64,000 nt of DNA, from assembly GCF_026212465.1 (NCBI RefSeq), contig NC_080061.1, forward strand, positions 20,759,695 to 20,823,694. The letters run 5' to 3'. Shown in pieces: positions 48,770 to 63,298 of the stretch. The stretch comes from Amaranthus tricolor. Its lineage: Eukaryota > Streptophyta > Magnoliopsida > Caryophyllales > Amaranthaceae. The position numbers were made by a program, and so were the translations under genes. Every line of letters begins with the position of its first letter. Within the stretch, counting starts at the first letter, position 1. The notes under the pieces were generated by a model. That model had not been told where the DNA came from. It did no database searches and was given only the letters and a program-made list of their open reading frames with translations.

Positions 48770-51131
48770 AATAATTTATACCAAATAGTGTTGTATGCTA
48801 GGTTTCGTGCGAAACAAACCAAGTTTGAACCACTTTATTCAGGAAAGTGCCAAAAAAGTATAAAAAAACATCAAAAACGCAACTTGGAACGTAATTTAAA
48901 GTACATAACTATTTTTTTCGAGTCTAAGCATTTCAACACAATAATATAAACTAAATAGTTTTGGGTGCCATGTTTCGTGCAAAGCAAACCATGTTTGAAC
49001 AACTTTATGTGAGAAAGTGCTAAAAAAAGCTATAAAAACAATAAAAAAGCAACTTAGCACTAAATTTCAAGCATATGACTATTATTTTCGAGTCTAAACA
49101 TTTCAACACAATAATTTATACCAAATAGTGTAGTGTGCTAGGTTTCGTGCGAAAAAAACCATGTTTGAACCACTTTATGCGAGAAAGTGCCAAAACAATA
49201 TAAAAAAATTAAAAACGCAGCTTAGCACGTAATTTTAAGTACATGACTATTGTTTTCGAGTCTAACCATTTCAACACAATAATTTAAACCAAATAGTGCT
49301 GTGTACCATGTTTCATGCAAAATAAACCGAGTTTGAACCAATTTATGCCAGAAAGAGTCAAAAAAATATAAAAACCATTAAAAAGAAAATTAGAACTTAA
49401 TTTCAAATACATGACTATTGTTTTTGATTCTAACCATTTCAACACAATAATATACACCAAATAGTATTGGGTGCCAAGTTTCGTGCGAAACTAACCATGT
49501 TTGAACCACTTTATGCGAGAAAGTGCAAAAAAATATAAAAAAAACTTGAAAAAAATAACTTAGTACGTAATATCAAGCATATGACAATAGTTCTCAATTC
49601 GAACCATTTCACCACAATAATTATACCAAATAGTATAATGTGCTAAGTTTCGTGCGAAACAAACCATGTTTGAACCATTTTATGCGAGAAAGGGCAAAAA
49701 AAATATAAAAAACATTAAAAACGCAACTGAGCACGTAATTTAAAGTACATGACTATTGTTTTCGAGTCTAACCATTTCAACACAATAATATAAACTAAAT
49801 ATTGTTGGATGCCATGTTTCGTGCAAAACAAACCATGTTTGAACAACTTTATGTGAGAAAGTGCTAAAAAAGCTATAAAAACTATAAAAAAGCAACTTAG
49901 CACGTAATTTCAAACATATGACTATTGTTTTCGATTCTAACCATTTCTACACAATAATTTATACCAAATAGTGTTGTGTGCTAGGTATCGTGCGCAACAA
50001 AACAAGTTTGAACCACTTTATGCGAGAAAGTGCCAAAAAAATAGAAAAAACATTAAAAACGCAACTTAGTCCCTAATTTCAAGTACATGACTATTTTTTT
50101 CGAGTCTAACCATTTCAACACAATAATATAAACTAAATAGTGTTGGTGCCATGTTTCGTGAAAAACAAACAAAGTTGGAACAACTTTTTGCCAAAAAGAA
50201 CTAAAAAGGCTAAAAAAAACTTTAAAAAAGCATCTTAGCATGTAATTTAAAACACATGAGAATTGTTTCGATTCTAACCATTTCAACACAATAATATATA
50301 CCAAATGGTGTTGTGTGCCTTGTTGTTGCCATACAAAACAAGTTTGAACCACTTTATGCGAGAAAGTGTTAAAAAAGCTAAAAAAAGACTTTAGAAAAGA
50401 AATTTATCACGTAATTTCAAGCATATGACTATTGTTTTCGATTCCAACCATTTCAACACGATAATTTATACCAAATAGTGTTGTGAGTTAGGTTTCGTGC
50501 GAAACAAACCAAGTTTGAACCACTTTATGCGAGAACGTGCCAAAAAAATATAAAAAAACATTAACAACGCAACTTAGCACGTATTTCAAGTACATGCCTA
50601 TTGTTTTCAAGTCTAACCATTTCAACACAATAATAAAAACTAAATAGTGTTGGGTGCCATGTTTCGTGCAAAACAAACCAAGTTTGAACAAATTTATGCA
50701 AGAAAACACTTAAAAAACTAAATAAAAATTTTAAAAAAGCAACTTAGCACGTAAATTCAAGCACATGATTATAGTTTTCGATTCTAACCATTTCAACATA
50801 ATAATTTATACCAAATAGTGTTGTGTGCCAAGTTTCGTGCGAAATAAACCATGATTGAACGAGAAAAGTGCCAAAAAAATATAAAAAACATTAAAAGCAC
50901 AACTTAGCACGTAAATTCAAGTACATGACTACTGTTTTCGAGTCGAACCGTTTCAACAAAAAAATAGAAATACAACAGTGTTGGGTGACATTTTTCGTGC
51001 AAAACAAACCAAATTTGATCAACTCTATGCAAGAAAGTGCTAAAAAAAGCTAAAAAAAACCTTGACAAAAGCAACTTAGCACATAATTTCAACCATATGA
51101 CTATTGTTTTAGATTCTAACAATTTGAACAC
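48770..51131 (+). repeat. HOR unit U4, 14 monomers (2,362 bp)
   Basis: Monomer 6 ends at 'gctataaaaactataaaaaa' (~49,870) and is followed directly by monomer 11 ('caaacatatgac', 49,911), so monomers 7-10 are deleted: 679 bp, or four monomers. The same four monomers are duplicated at 37.7-39.1 kb. Confidence 0.92.
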
Positions 51132-54100
51132 AATAATTTATACCAAATAGTGTTGTATGCTAGGTTTCGTGCGAAACAAACCAAGTTTGAACCACTTTAT
51201 TCAGGAAAGTGCCAAAAAAGTATAAAAAAACATCAAAAACGCAACTTGGAACGTAATTTAAAGTACATAACTATTTTTTTCGAGTCTAAGCATTTCAACA
51301 CAATAATATAAACTAAATAGTTTTGGGTGCCATGTTTCGTGCAAAGCAAACCATGTTTGAACAACTTTATGTGAGAAAGTGCTAAAAAAAGCTATAAAAA
51401 CAATAAAAAAGCAACTTAGCACTAAATTTCAAGCATATGACTATTATTTTCGAGTCTAAACATTTCAACACAATAATTTATACCAAATAGTGTAGTGTGC
51501 TGGGTTTCGTGCGAAAAAAACCATGTTTGAACCACTTTATGCGAGAAAGTGCCAAAACAATATAAAAAAATTAAAAACGCAGCTTAGCACGTAATTTTAA
51601 GTACATGACTATTGTTTTCGAGTCTAACCATTTCAACACAATAATTTAAACCAAATAGTGCTGTGTACCATGTTTCATGCAAAATAAACCGAGTTTGAAC
51701 CAATTTATGCCAGAAAGAGTCAAAAAAATATAAAAACCATTAAAAAGAAAATTAGAACTTAATTTCAAATACATGACTATTGTTTTTGATTCTAACCATT
51801 TCAACACAATAATATACACCAAATAGTATTGGGTGCAAAGTTTCGTGCGAAACTAACCATGTTTGAACCACTTTATGCGAGAAAGTGCAAAAAAATATAA
51901 AAAAAACTTGAAAAAAATAACTTAGTACGTAATATCAAGCATATGACAATAGTTCTCAATTCGAACCATTTCACCACAATAATTATACCAAATAGTATAA
52001 TGTGCTAAGTTTCGTGCGAAACAAACCATGTTTGAACCATTTTATGCGAGAAAGGGCAAAAAAAATATAAAAAACATTAAAAACGCAACTGAGCACGTAA
52101 TTTAAAGTACATGACTATTGTTTTCGAGTCTAACCATTTCAACACAATAATATAAACTAAATATTGTTGGATGCCATATTTCGTGCAAAACAAACCATGT
52201 TTGAACAACTTTATGTGAGAAAGTGCTAAAAAAGCTATAAAAACTATAAAAAAGCAACTTAGCACTTAATTTCAAGCATATTACTATTGTTTTCGAGTCT
52301 AAACATTTCAACACAATAACTTATACCAAATAGTGTAGTGTGCTATGTTTCGTGCGAAAAAAACCATGTTTGAACCACTTTATGCGAGAAAGTGCCAAAA
52401 CAATATAAAAAAATTTAAAACGCAGCTTAGCGCGTAATTTCAAGTACATGAATATTGTTTTCGAGTCTAACCATTTCAACACAATAATATAAACTAAATA
52501 GTGTTGGGTGCCATGTTTCGTGCAAAACAAACTAAGTTGGAATAACTTTATTCAAGAAAGTGCTAAAACAGCTAAAAAAAACCTTGAAAAAAGCAACTTA
52601 GCACTTAATTTCAAGCATATGACTATTGTTTGCGAATCTGACAATTTGAACACAATAATTAATATCAAATAGTGTTGTCTGCTAGGTTTCGTGCGAAACA
52701 AACCAAGTTTTAACCACTTTATTCGAGAAAGTGCCAAAAAGATTTAAAAAAACATTAAAAACACAACTTAGCACGTAATTTCAAATACATGACTATTGTT
52801 TTCGAGTCTAACCATTTCAACACAATAATATAAACTAAATAGTGTTGGGTGCCATATTTCGTGCAAAACAAACCAAGTTTGAACAACTTTATGCCAGAAA
52901 GTGCTAAAAAAGCTAAAAAAAACTTTAAAAAAGCAACTTAGCACGTAATTTCAAACATATGACTATTGTTTTCGATTCTAACCATTTCTACGCAATAATT
53001 TATACCAAATAGTGTTGTGTGCTAGGTATCGTGCGCAACAAAACAAGTTTGAACCACTTTATGCGAGAAAGTGCCAAAAAAATAGAAAAAACATTAAAAA
53101 CGCAACTTAGTCCCTAATTTCAAGTACATGACTATTTTTTTCGAGTCTAACCATTTCAACACAATAATATAAACTAAATAGTGTTGGTGCCATGTTTCGT
53201 GAAAAACAAACAAAGTTGGAACAACTTTTTGCCAAAAAGAACTAAAAAGGCTAAAAAAAACTTTAAAAAAGCATCTTAGCATGTAATTTAAAACACATTA
53301 GAATTGTTTCGATTCTAACCATTTCAACACAATAATATATACCAAATGGTGTTGTGTGCCTTGTTGTTGCCATACAAAACAAGTTTGAACCACTTTATGC
53401 GAGAAAGTGTTAAAAAAGCTAAAAAAAGACTTTAGAAAAGAAATTTATCACGTAATTTCAAGCATATGACTATTGTTTTCGATTCCAACCATTTCAACAC
53501 GATAATTTATACCAAATAGTGTTGTGAGTTAGGTTTCGTGCGAAACAAACCAAGTTTGAACCACTTTATGCGAGAACGTGCCAAAAAAATATAAAAAAAC
53601 ATTAACAACGCAACTTAGCACGTATTTCAAGTACATGCCTATTGTTTTCAAGTCTAACCATTTCAACACAATAATAAAAACTAAATAGTGTTGGGTGCCA
53701 TGTTTCGTGCAAAACAAACCAAGTTTGAACAAATTTATGCAAGAAAACACTTAAAAAACTAAATAAAAATTTTAAAAAAGCAACTTAGCACGTAAATTCA
53801 AGCACATGATTATAGTTTTCGATTCTAACCATTTCAACATAATAATTTATACCAAATAGTGTTGTGTGCCAAGTTTCGTGCGAAATAAACCATGATTGAA
53901 CGAGAAAAGTGCCAAAAAAATATAAAAAACATTAAAAGCACAACTTAGCACGTAAATTCAAGTACATGACTACTGTTTTCGAGTCGAACCGTTTCAACAA
54001 AAAAATAGAAATACAACAGTGTTGGGTGACATTTTTCGTGCAAAACAAACCAAATTTGATCAACTCTATGCAAGAAAGTGCTAAAAAAAGCTAAAAAAAA

Positions 54101-54172
54101 CCTTGACAAAAGCAACTTAGCACATAATTTCAACCATATGACTATTGTTTTAGATTCTAACAATTTGAACAC
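51132..54172 (+). repeat. HOR unit U5, 18 monomers (3,041 bp)
   Basis: Monomer anchors fall at about 51,264, 51,435, 51,603, 51,770, 51,940, 52,108, 52,276, 52,445, 52,615, 52,785, 52,965, 53,123, 53,292, 53,460, 53,630, 53,800, 53,963 and 54,130, so this is a good reference unit. Private or restricted variants include 'gccatatttcg' at 52,175 and 'gaatctgac' at 52,634 (the latter shared with U6). Confidence 0.92.
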
Positions 54173-57100
54173 AATAATTTATACCAAATAGTGTTGTATG
54201 CTAGGTTTCGTGCGAAACAAACCAAGTTTGAACCACTTTATTCAGGAAAGTGCCAAAAAAGTATAAAAAAACATCAAAAACGCAACTTGGAACGTAATTT
54301 AAAGTACATAACTATTTTTTTCGAGTCTAAGCATTTCAACACAATAATATAAACTAAATAGTTTTGGGTGCCATGTTTCGTGCAAAGCAAACCATGTTTG
54401 AACAACTTTATGTGAGAAAGTGCTAAAAAAAGCTATAAAAACAATAAAAAAGCAACTTAGCACTAAATTTCAAGCATATGACTATTATTTTCGAGTCTAA
54501 ACATTTCAACACAATAATTTATACCAAATAGTGTAGTGTGCTAGGTTTCGTGCGAAAAAAACCATGTTTGAACCACTTTATGCGAGAAAGTGCCAAAACA
54601 ATATAAAAAAATTAAAAACGCAGCTTAGCACGTAATTTTAAGTACATGACTATTGTTTTCGAGTCTAACCATTTCAACACAATAATTTAAACCAAATAGT
54701 GCTGTAAACCATGTTTCATGCAAAATAAACCGAGTTTGAACCAATTTATGCCAGAAAGAGTCAAAAAAATATAAAAACCATTAAAAAGAAAATTAGAACT
54801 TAATTTCAAATACATGACTATTGTTTTTGATTCTAACCATTTCAACACAATAATATACACCAAATAGTATTGGGTGCCAAGTTTCGTGCGAAACTAACCA
54901 TGTTTGAACCACTTTATGCGAGAAAGTGCAAAAAAATATAAAAAAAACTTGAAAAAAATAACTTAGTACGTAATATCAAGCATATGACAATAGTTCTCAA
55001 TTCGAACCATTTCACCACAATAATTATACCAAATAGTATAATGTGCTAAGTTTCGTGCGAAACAAACCATGTTTGAACCATTTTATGCGAGAAAGGGCAA
55101 AAAAAATATAAAAAACATTAAAAACGCAACTGAGCACGTAATTTAAAGTACATGACTATTGTTTTCGAGTCTAACCATTTCAACACAATAATATAAACTA
55201 AATATTGTTGGATGCCATGTTTCGTGCAAAACAAACCATGTTTGAACAACTTTATGTGAGAAAGTGCTAAAAAAGCTATAAAAACTATAAAAAAGCAACT
55301 TAGCACTTAATTTCAAGCATATTACTATTGTTTTCGAGTCTAAACATTTCAACACAATAACTTATACCAAATAGTGTAGTGTGCTATGTTTCGTGCGAAA
55401 AAAACCATGTTTGAACCACTTTATGCGAGAAAGTGCCAAAACAATATAAAAAAATTTAAAACGCAGCTTAGCGCGTAATTTCAAGTACATGAATATTGTT
55501 TTCGAGTCTAACCATTTCAACACAATAATATAAACTAAATAGTGTTGGGTGCCATGTTTCGTGCAAAACAAACTAAGTTGGAATAACTTTATTCAAGAAA
55601 GTGCTAAAACAGCTAAAAAAAACCTTGAAAAAAGCAACTTAGCACTTAATTTCAAGCATATGACTATTGTTTGCGAATCTGACAATTTGAACACAATAAT
55701 TAATATCAAATAGTGTTGTCTGCTAGGTTTCGTGCGAAACAAACCAAGTTTTAACCACTTTATTCGAGAAAGTGCCAAAAAGATTTAAAAAAACATTAAA
55801 AACACAACTTAGCACGTAATTTCAAATACATGACTATTGTTTTCGAGTCTAACCATTTCAACACAATAATATAAACTAAATAGTGTTGGGTGCCATATTT
55901 CGTGCAAAACAAACCAAGTTTGAACAACTTTATGCCAGAAAGTGCTAAAAAAGCTAAAAAAAACTTTAAAAAAGCAACTTAGCACGTAATTTCAAACATA
56001 TGACTATTGTTTTCGATTCTAACCATTTCTACGCAATAATTTATACCAAATAGTGTTGTGTGCTAGGTATCGTGCGCAACAAAACAAGTTTGAACCACTT
56101 TATGCGAGAAAGTGCCAAAAAAATAGAAAAAACATTAAAAACGCAACTTAGTCCCTAATTTCAAGTACATGACTATTTTTTTCGAGTCTAACCATTTCAA
56201 CACAATAATATAAACTAAATAGTGTTGGTGCCATGTTTCGTGAAAAACAAACAAAGTTGGAACAACTTTTTGCCAAAAAGAACTAAAAAGGCTAAAAAAA
56301 ACTTTAAAAAAGCATCTTAGCATGTAATTTAAAACACATGAGAATTGTTTCGATTCTAACCATTTCAACACAATAATATATACCAAATGGTGTTGTGTGC
56401 CTTGTTGTTGCCATACAAAACAAGTTTGAACCACTTTATGCGAGAAAGTGTTAAAAAAGCTAAAAAAAGACTTTAGAAAAGAAATTTATCACGTAATTTC
56501 AAGCATATGACTATTGTTTTCGATTCCAACCATTTCAACACGATAATTTATACCAAATAGTGTTGTGAGTTAGGTTTCGTGCGAAACAAACCAAGTTTGA
56601 ACCACTTTATGCGAGAACGTGCCAAAAAAATATAAAAAAACATTAACAACGCAACTTAGCACGTATTTCAAGTACATGCCTATTGTTTTCAAGTCTAACC
56701 ATTTCAACACAATAATAAAAACTAAATAGTGTTGGGTGCCATGTTTCGTGCAAAACAAACCAAGTTTGAACAAATTTATGCAAGAAAACACTTAAAAAAC
56801 TAAATAAAAATTTTAAAAAAGCAACTTAGCACGTAAATTCAAGCACATGATTATAGTTTTCGATTCTAACCATTTCAACATAATAATTTATACCAAATAG
56901 TGTTGTGTGCCAAGTTTCGTGCGAAATAAACCATGATTGAACGAGAAAAGTGCCAAAAAAATATAAAAAACATTAAAAGCACAACTTAGCACGTAAATTC
57001 AAGTACATGACTACTGTTTTCGAGTCGAACCGTTTCAACAAAAAAATAGAAATACAACAGTGTTGGGTGACATTTTTCGTGCAAAACAAACCAAATTTGA

Positions 57101-57213
57101 TCAACTCTATGCAAGAAAGTGCTAAAAAAAGCTAAAAAAAACCTTGAAAAAAGCAACTTAGCACATAATTTCAACCATATGACTATTGTTTTAGATTCTA
57201 ACAATTTGAACAC
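54173..57213 (+). repeat. HOR unit U6, 18 monomers (3,041 bp)
   Basis: Same length and monomer order as U5, sharing 'cttggaacg' (54,287) with U4 and U5 and 'gaatctgac' with U5. 'gtgctgtaaacc' at 54,700 is a private change where other units have 'gtgctgtgtacc'. Confidence 0.92.
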
Positions 57214-60200
57214 AATAATTTATACCAAATAGTGTTGTATGCTAGGTTTCGTGCGAAACAAACCAAGTTTGAACCACTTTATTCAGGAAAGTGCCAAAAA
57301 AGTATAAAAAAACATCAAAAACGCAACTTAGAACGTAATTTAAAGTACATAACTATTTTTTTCGAGTCTAAGCATTTCAACACAATAATATAAACTAAAT
57401 AGTTTTGGGTGCCATGTTTCGTGCAAAGCAAACCATGTTTGAACAACTTTATGTGAGAAAGTGCTAAAAAAAGCTATAAAAACAATAAAAAAGCAACTTA
57501 GCACTAAATTTCAAGCATATGACTATTATTTTCGAGTCTAAACATTTCAACACAATAATTTATACCAAATAGTGTAGTGTGCTAGGTTTCGTGCGAAAAA
57601 AACCATGTTTGAACCACTTTATGCGAGAAAGTGCCAAAACAATATAAAAAAATTAAAAACGCAGCTTAGCACGTAATTTTAAGTACATGACTATTGTTTT
57701 CGAGTCTAACCATTTCAACACAATAATTTAAACCAAATAGTGCTGTGTACCATGTTTCATGCAAAATAAACCGAGTTTGAACCAATTTATGCCAGAAAGA
57801 GTCAAAAAAATATAAAAACCATTAAAAAGAAAATTAGAACTTAATTTCAAATACATGACTATTGTTTTTGATTCTAACCATTTCAACACAATAATATACA
57901 CCAAATAGTATTGGGTGCCAAGTTTCGTGCGAAACTAACCATGTTTGAACCACTTTATGCGAGAAAGTGCAAAAAAATATAAAAAAAACTTGAAAAAAAT
58001 AACTTAGTACGTAATATCAAGCATATGACAATAGTTCTCAATTCGAACCATTTCACCACAATAATTATACCAAATAGTATAATGTGCTAAGTTTCGTGCG
58101 AAACAAACCATGTTTGAACCATTTTATGCGAGAAAGGGCAAAAAAAATATAAAAAACATTAAAAACGCAACTGAGCACGTAATTTAAAGTACATGACTAT
58201 TGTTTTCGAGTCTAACCATTTCAACACAATAATATAAACTAAATATTGTTGGATGCCATGTTTCGTGCAAAACAAACCATGTTTGAACAACTTTATGTGA
58301 GAAAGTGCTAAAAAAGCTATAAAAACTATAAAAAAGCAACTTAGCACTTAATTTCAAGCATATTACTATTGTTTTCGAGTCTAAACATTTCAACACAATA
58401 ACTTATACCAAATAGTGTAGTGTGCTATGTTTCGTGCGAAAAAAACCATGTTTGAACCACTTTATGCGAGAAAGTGCCAAAACAATATAAAAAAATTTAA
58501 AACGCAGCTTAGCGCGTAATTTCAAGTACATGAATATTGTTTTCGAGTCAAACCATTTCAACACAATAATATAAACTAAATAGTGTTGGGTGCCATGTTT
58601 CGTGCAAAACAAACTAAGTTGGAATAACTTTATTCAAGAAAGTGCTAAAACAGCTAAAAAAAACCTTGAAAAAAGCAACTTAGCACTTAATTTCAAGCAT
58701 ATGACTATTGTTTGCGAATCTAACAATTTGAACACAATAATTAATATCAAATAGTGTTGTCTGCTAGGTTTCGTGCGAAACAAACCAAGTTTTAACCACT
58801 TTATTCTAGAAAGTGCCAAAAAGATTTAAAAAAACATTAAAAACACAACTTAGCACGTAATTTCAAATACATGACTATTGTTTTCGAGTCTAACCATTTC
58901 AACACAATAATATAAACTAAATAGTGTTGGGTGCCATATTTCGTGCAAAACAAACCAAGTTTGAACAACTTTATGCCAGAAAGTGCTAAAAAAGCTAAAA
59001 AAAACTTTAAAAAAGCAACTTAGCACGTAATTTCAAACATATGACTATTGTTTTCGATTCTAACCATTTCTACGCAATAATTTATACCAAATAGTGTTGT
59101 GTGCTAGGTATCGTGCGCAACAAAACAAGTTTGAACCACTTTATGCGAGAAAGTGCCAAAAAAATAGAAAAAACATTAAAAACGCAACTTAGTCCCTAAT
59201 TTCAAGTACATGACTATTTTTTTCGAGTCTAACCATTTCAACACAATAATATAAACTAAATAGTGTTGGTGCCATGTTTCGTGAAAAACAAACAAAGTTG
59301 GAACAACTTTTTGCCAAAAAGAACTAAAAAGGCTAAAAAAAACTTTAAAAAAGCATCTTAGCATGTAATTTAAAACACATGAGAATTGTTTCGATTCTAA
59401 CCATTTCAACACAATAATATATACCAAATGGTGTTGTGTGCCTTGTTGTTGCCATACAAAACAAGTTTGAACCACTTTATGCGAGAAAGTGTTAAAAAAG
59501 CTAAAAAAAGACTTTAGAAAAGAAATTTATCACGTAATTTCAAGCATATGACTATTGTTTTCGATTCCAACCATTTCAACACGATAATTTATACCAAATA
59601 GTGTTGTGAGTTAGGTTTCGTGCGAAACAAACCAAGTTTGAACCACTTTATGCGAGAACGTGCCAAAAAAATATAAAAAAACATTAACAACGCAACTTAG
59701 CACGTATTTCAAGTACATGCCTATTGTTTTCAAGTCTAACCATTTCAACACAATAATAAAAACTAAATAGTGTTGGGTGCCATGTTTCGTGCAAAACAAA
59801 CCAAGTTTGAACAAATTTATGCAAGAAAACACTTAAAAAACTAAATAAAAATTTTAAAAAAGCAACTTAGCACGTAAATTCACGCACATGATTATAGTTT
59901 TCGATTCTAACCATTTCAACATAATAATTTATACCAAATAGTGTTGTGTGCCAAGTTTCGTGCGAAATAAACCATGATTGAACGAGAAAAGTGCCAAAAA
60001 AATATAAAAAACATTAAAAGCACAACTTAGCACGTAAATTCAAGTACATGATTACTGTTTTCGAGTCGAACCGTTTCAACAAAAAAATAGAAATACAACA
60101 GTGTTGGGTGACATTTTTCGTGCAAAACAAACCAAATTTGATCAACTCTATGCAAGAAAGTGCTAAAAAAAGCTAAAAAAAACCTTGAAAAAAGCAACTT

Positions 60201-60254
60201 AGCACATAATTTCAACCATATGACTATTGTTTTAGATTCTAACAATTTGAACAC
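57214..60254 (+). repeat. HOR unit U7, 18 monomers (3,041 bp)
   Basis: Full-length unit. It returns to 'cttagaacg' (57,328), and at its 3' end has 'ccttgaaaaaagc' (60,183) in place of 'ccttgacaaaagc', as do the units to its right. 'gagtcaaacc' at 58,546 is a private change. Confidence 0.92.
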
Positions 60255-63200
60255 AATAATTTATACCAAATAGTGTTGTATGCTAGGTTTCGTGCGAAAC
60301 AAACCAAGTTTGAACCACTTTATTCAGGAAAGTGCCAAAAAAGTATAAAAAAACATCAAAAACGCAACTTAGAACGTAATTTAAAGTACATAACTATTTT
60401 TTTCGAGTCTAAGCATTTCAACACAATAATATAAACTAAATAGTTTTGGGTGCCATGTTTCGTGCAAAGCAAACCATGTTTGAACAACTTTATGTGAGAA
60501 AGTGCTAAAAAAAGCTATAAAAACAATAAAAAAGCAACTTAGCACTAAATTTCAAGCATATGACTATTATTTTCGAGTCTAAACATTTCAACACAATAAT
60601 TTATACCAAATAGTGTAGTGTGCTAGGTTTCGTGCGAAAAAAACCATGTTTGAACCACTTTATGCGAGAAAGTGCCAAAACAATATAAAAAAATTAAAAA
60701 CGCAGCTTAGCACGTAATTTTAAGTACATGACTATTGTTTTCGAGTCTAACCATTTCAACACAATAATTTAAACCAAATAGTGCTGTGTACCATGTTTCA
60801 TGCAAAATAAACCGAGTTTGAACCAATTTATGCCAGAAAGAGTCAAAAAAATATAAAAACCATTAAAAAGAAAATTAGAACTTAATTTCAAATACATGAC
60901 TATTGTTTTTGATTCTAACCATTTCAACACAATAATATACACCAAATAGTATTGGGTGCCAAGTTTCGTGCAAAACTAACCATGTTTGAACCACTTTATG
61001 CGAGAAAGTGCAAAAAAATATAAAAAAAACTTGAAAAAAATAACTTAGCACGTAATATCAAGCATATAACAATAGTTCTCAATTCGAACCATTTCACCAC
61101 AATAATTATACCAAATAGTATTATGTGCTAAGTTTCGTGCGAAACAAACCATGTTTGAACCATTTTATGCGAGAAAGGGCAAAAAAAATATAAAAAAACA
61201 TTAAAAACGCAACTAAGCACGTAATTTAAAGTACATGACTATTGTTTTCGAGTCTAACCATTTCAACACAATAATATAAACTAAATATTGTTGGATGCCA
61301 TGTTTCGTGAAAAACAAACCATGTTTGAACAACTTTATGTGAGAAAGTGCTAAAAAAGCTATAAAAACTATAAAAAAGCAACTCAGCACTTAATTTCAAG
61401 CATATGACTATTGTTTTCGAGTCTAAACATTTCAACACAATAATTTATACCAAATAGTGTAGTGTGCTATGTTTCGTGCGAAAAAAACCATGTTTGAACC
61501 ACTTTATGCGAGAAAGTGCCAAAACAATATAAAAAAATTTAAAACGCAGCTTAGCGCGTAATTTCAAGTACATGAATATTGTTTTCGAGTCTAACAATTT
61601 CAACACAATAATATAAACTAAATAATGTTGGGTGCCATGTTTCGTGCAAAACAAACTAAGTTGGAATAACTTTATTCAAGAAAGTGCTAAAACAGCTAAA
61701 AAAAACCTTGAAAAAAGCAACTTAGCACTTAATTTCAAGCATATGACTATTGTTTGCGAATCTAACAATTTGAACACAATAATTAATATCAAAAATAGTG
61801 TTGTCTGCTAGGTTTCGTGCGAAACAAACCAAGTTTTAACCACTTTATTCGAGAAAGTGCCAAAAAGATTTAAAAAAACATTAAAAACACAACTTAGCAC
61901 GTAATTTCAAATACATGACTATTGTTTTCGAGTCTAACCATTTCAACACAATAATATAAACTAAATAGTATTGGGTGCCATATTTCGTGCAAAACAAACC
62001 AAGTTTGAACAACTTTATGCCAGAAAGTGCTAAAAAAGCTAAAAAAAACTTTAAAAAAGCAACTTAGCACGTAATTTCAAACATATGACTATTGTTTTCG
62101 ATTCTAACCATTTCTACACAATAATTTATACCAAATAGTGTTGTGTGCTAGGTATCGTGCGCAACAAAACAAGTTTGAACCACTTTATGCGAGAAAGTGC
62201 CAAAAAAATAGAAAAAACATTAAAAACGCAACTTAGTCCCTAATTTCAAGTACATGACTATTTTTTTCGAGTCTAACCATTTCAACACAATAATATAAAC
62301 TAAATAGTGTTGGTGCCATGTTTCGTGAAAAACAAACAAAGTTGGAACAACTTTTTGCCAAAAAGAACTAAAAAGGCTAAAAAAAACTTTAAAAAAGCAT
62401 CTTAGCATGTAATTTAAAACACATGAGAATTGTTTCGATTCTAACCATTTCAACACAATAATATATACCAAATGGTGTTGTGTGCCTTGTTGTTGCCATA
62501 CAAAACAAGTTTGAACCACTTTATGCGAGAAAGTGTTAAAAAAGCTAAAAAAAGACTTTAGAAAAGAAATTTATCACGTAATTTCAAGCATATGACTATT
62601 GTTTTCGATTCCAACCATTTCAACACGATAATTTATACCAAATAGTGTTGTGAGTTAGGTTTCGTGCGAAACAAACCAAGTTTGAACCACTTTATGCGAG
62701 AACGTGCCAAAAAAATATAAAAAAACATTAACAACGCAACTTAGCACGTATTTCAAGTACATGCCTATTGTTTTCAAGTCTAACCATTTCAACACAATAA
62801 TAAAAACTAAATAGTGTTGGGTGCCATGTTTCGTGCAAAACAAACCAAGTTTGAACAAATTTATGCAAGAAAACACTTAAAAAACTAAATAAAAATTTTA
62901 AAAAAGCAACTTAGCACGTAAATTCAAGCACATGATTATAGTTTTCGATTCTAACCATTTCAACATAATAATTTATACCAAATAGTGTTGTGTGCCAAGT
63001 TTCGTGCGAAATAAACCATGATTGAACGAGAAAAGTGCCAAAAAAATATAAAAAACATTAAAAGCACAACTTAGCACGTAAATTCAAGTACATGATTACT
63101 GTTTTCGAGTCGAACCGTTTCAACAAAAAAATAGAAATACAACAGTGTTGGGTGACATTTTTCGTGCAAAACAAACCAAATTTGATCAACTCTATGCAAG

Positions 63201-63298
63201 AAAGTGCTAAAAAAAGCTAAAAAAAACCTTGAAAAAAGCAACTTAGCACATAATTTCAACCATATGACTATTGTTTTAGATTCTAACAATTTGAACAC
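60255..63298 (+). repeat. HOR unit U8, 18 monomers (3,044 bp)
   Basis: Full-length, with three extra bases: an A-run indel near 61,195 and 'atcaaaaatag' at 61,788. It has 'catataacaatag' (61,065) and 'aataatttatacc' (61,439), like U1 and unlike U2-U7. Confidence 0.92.
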
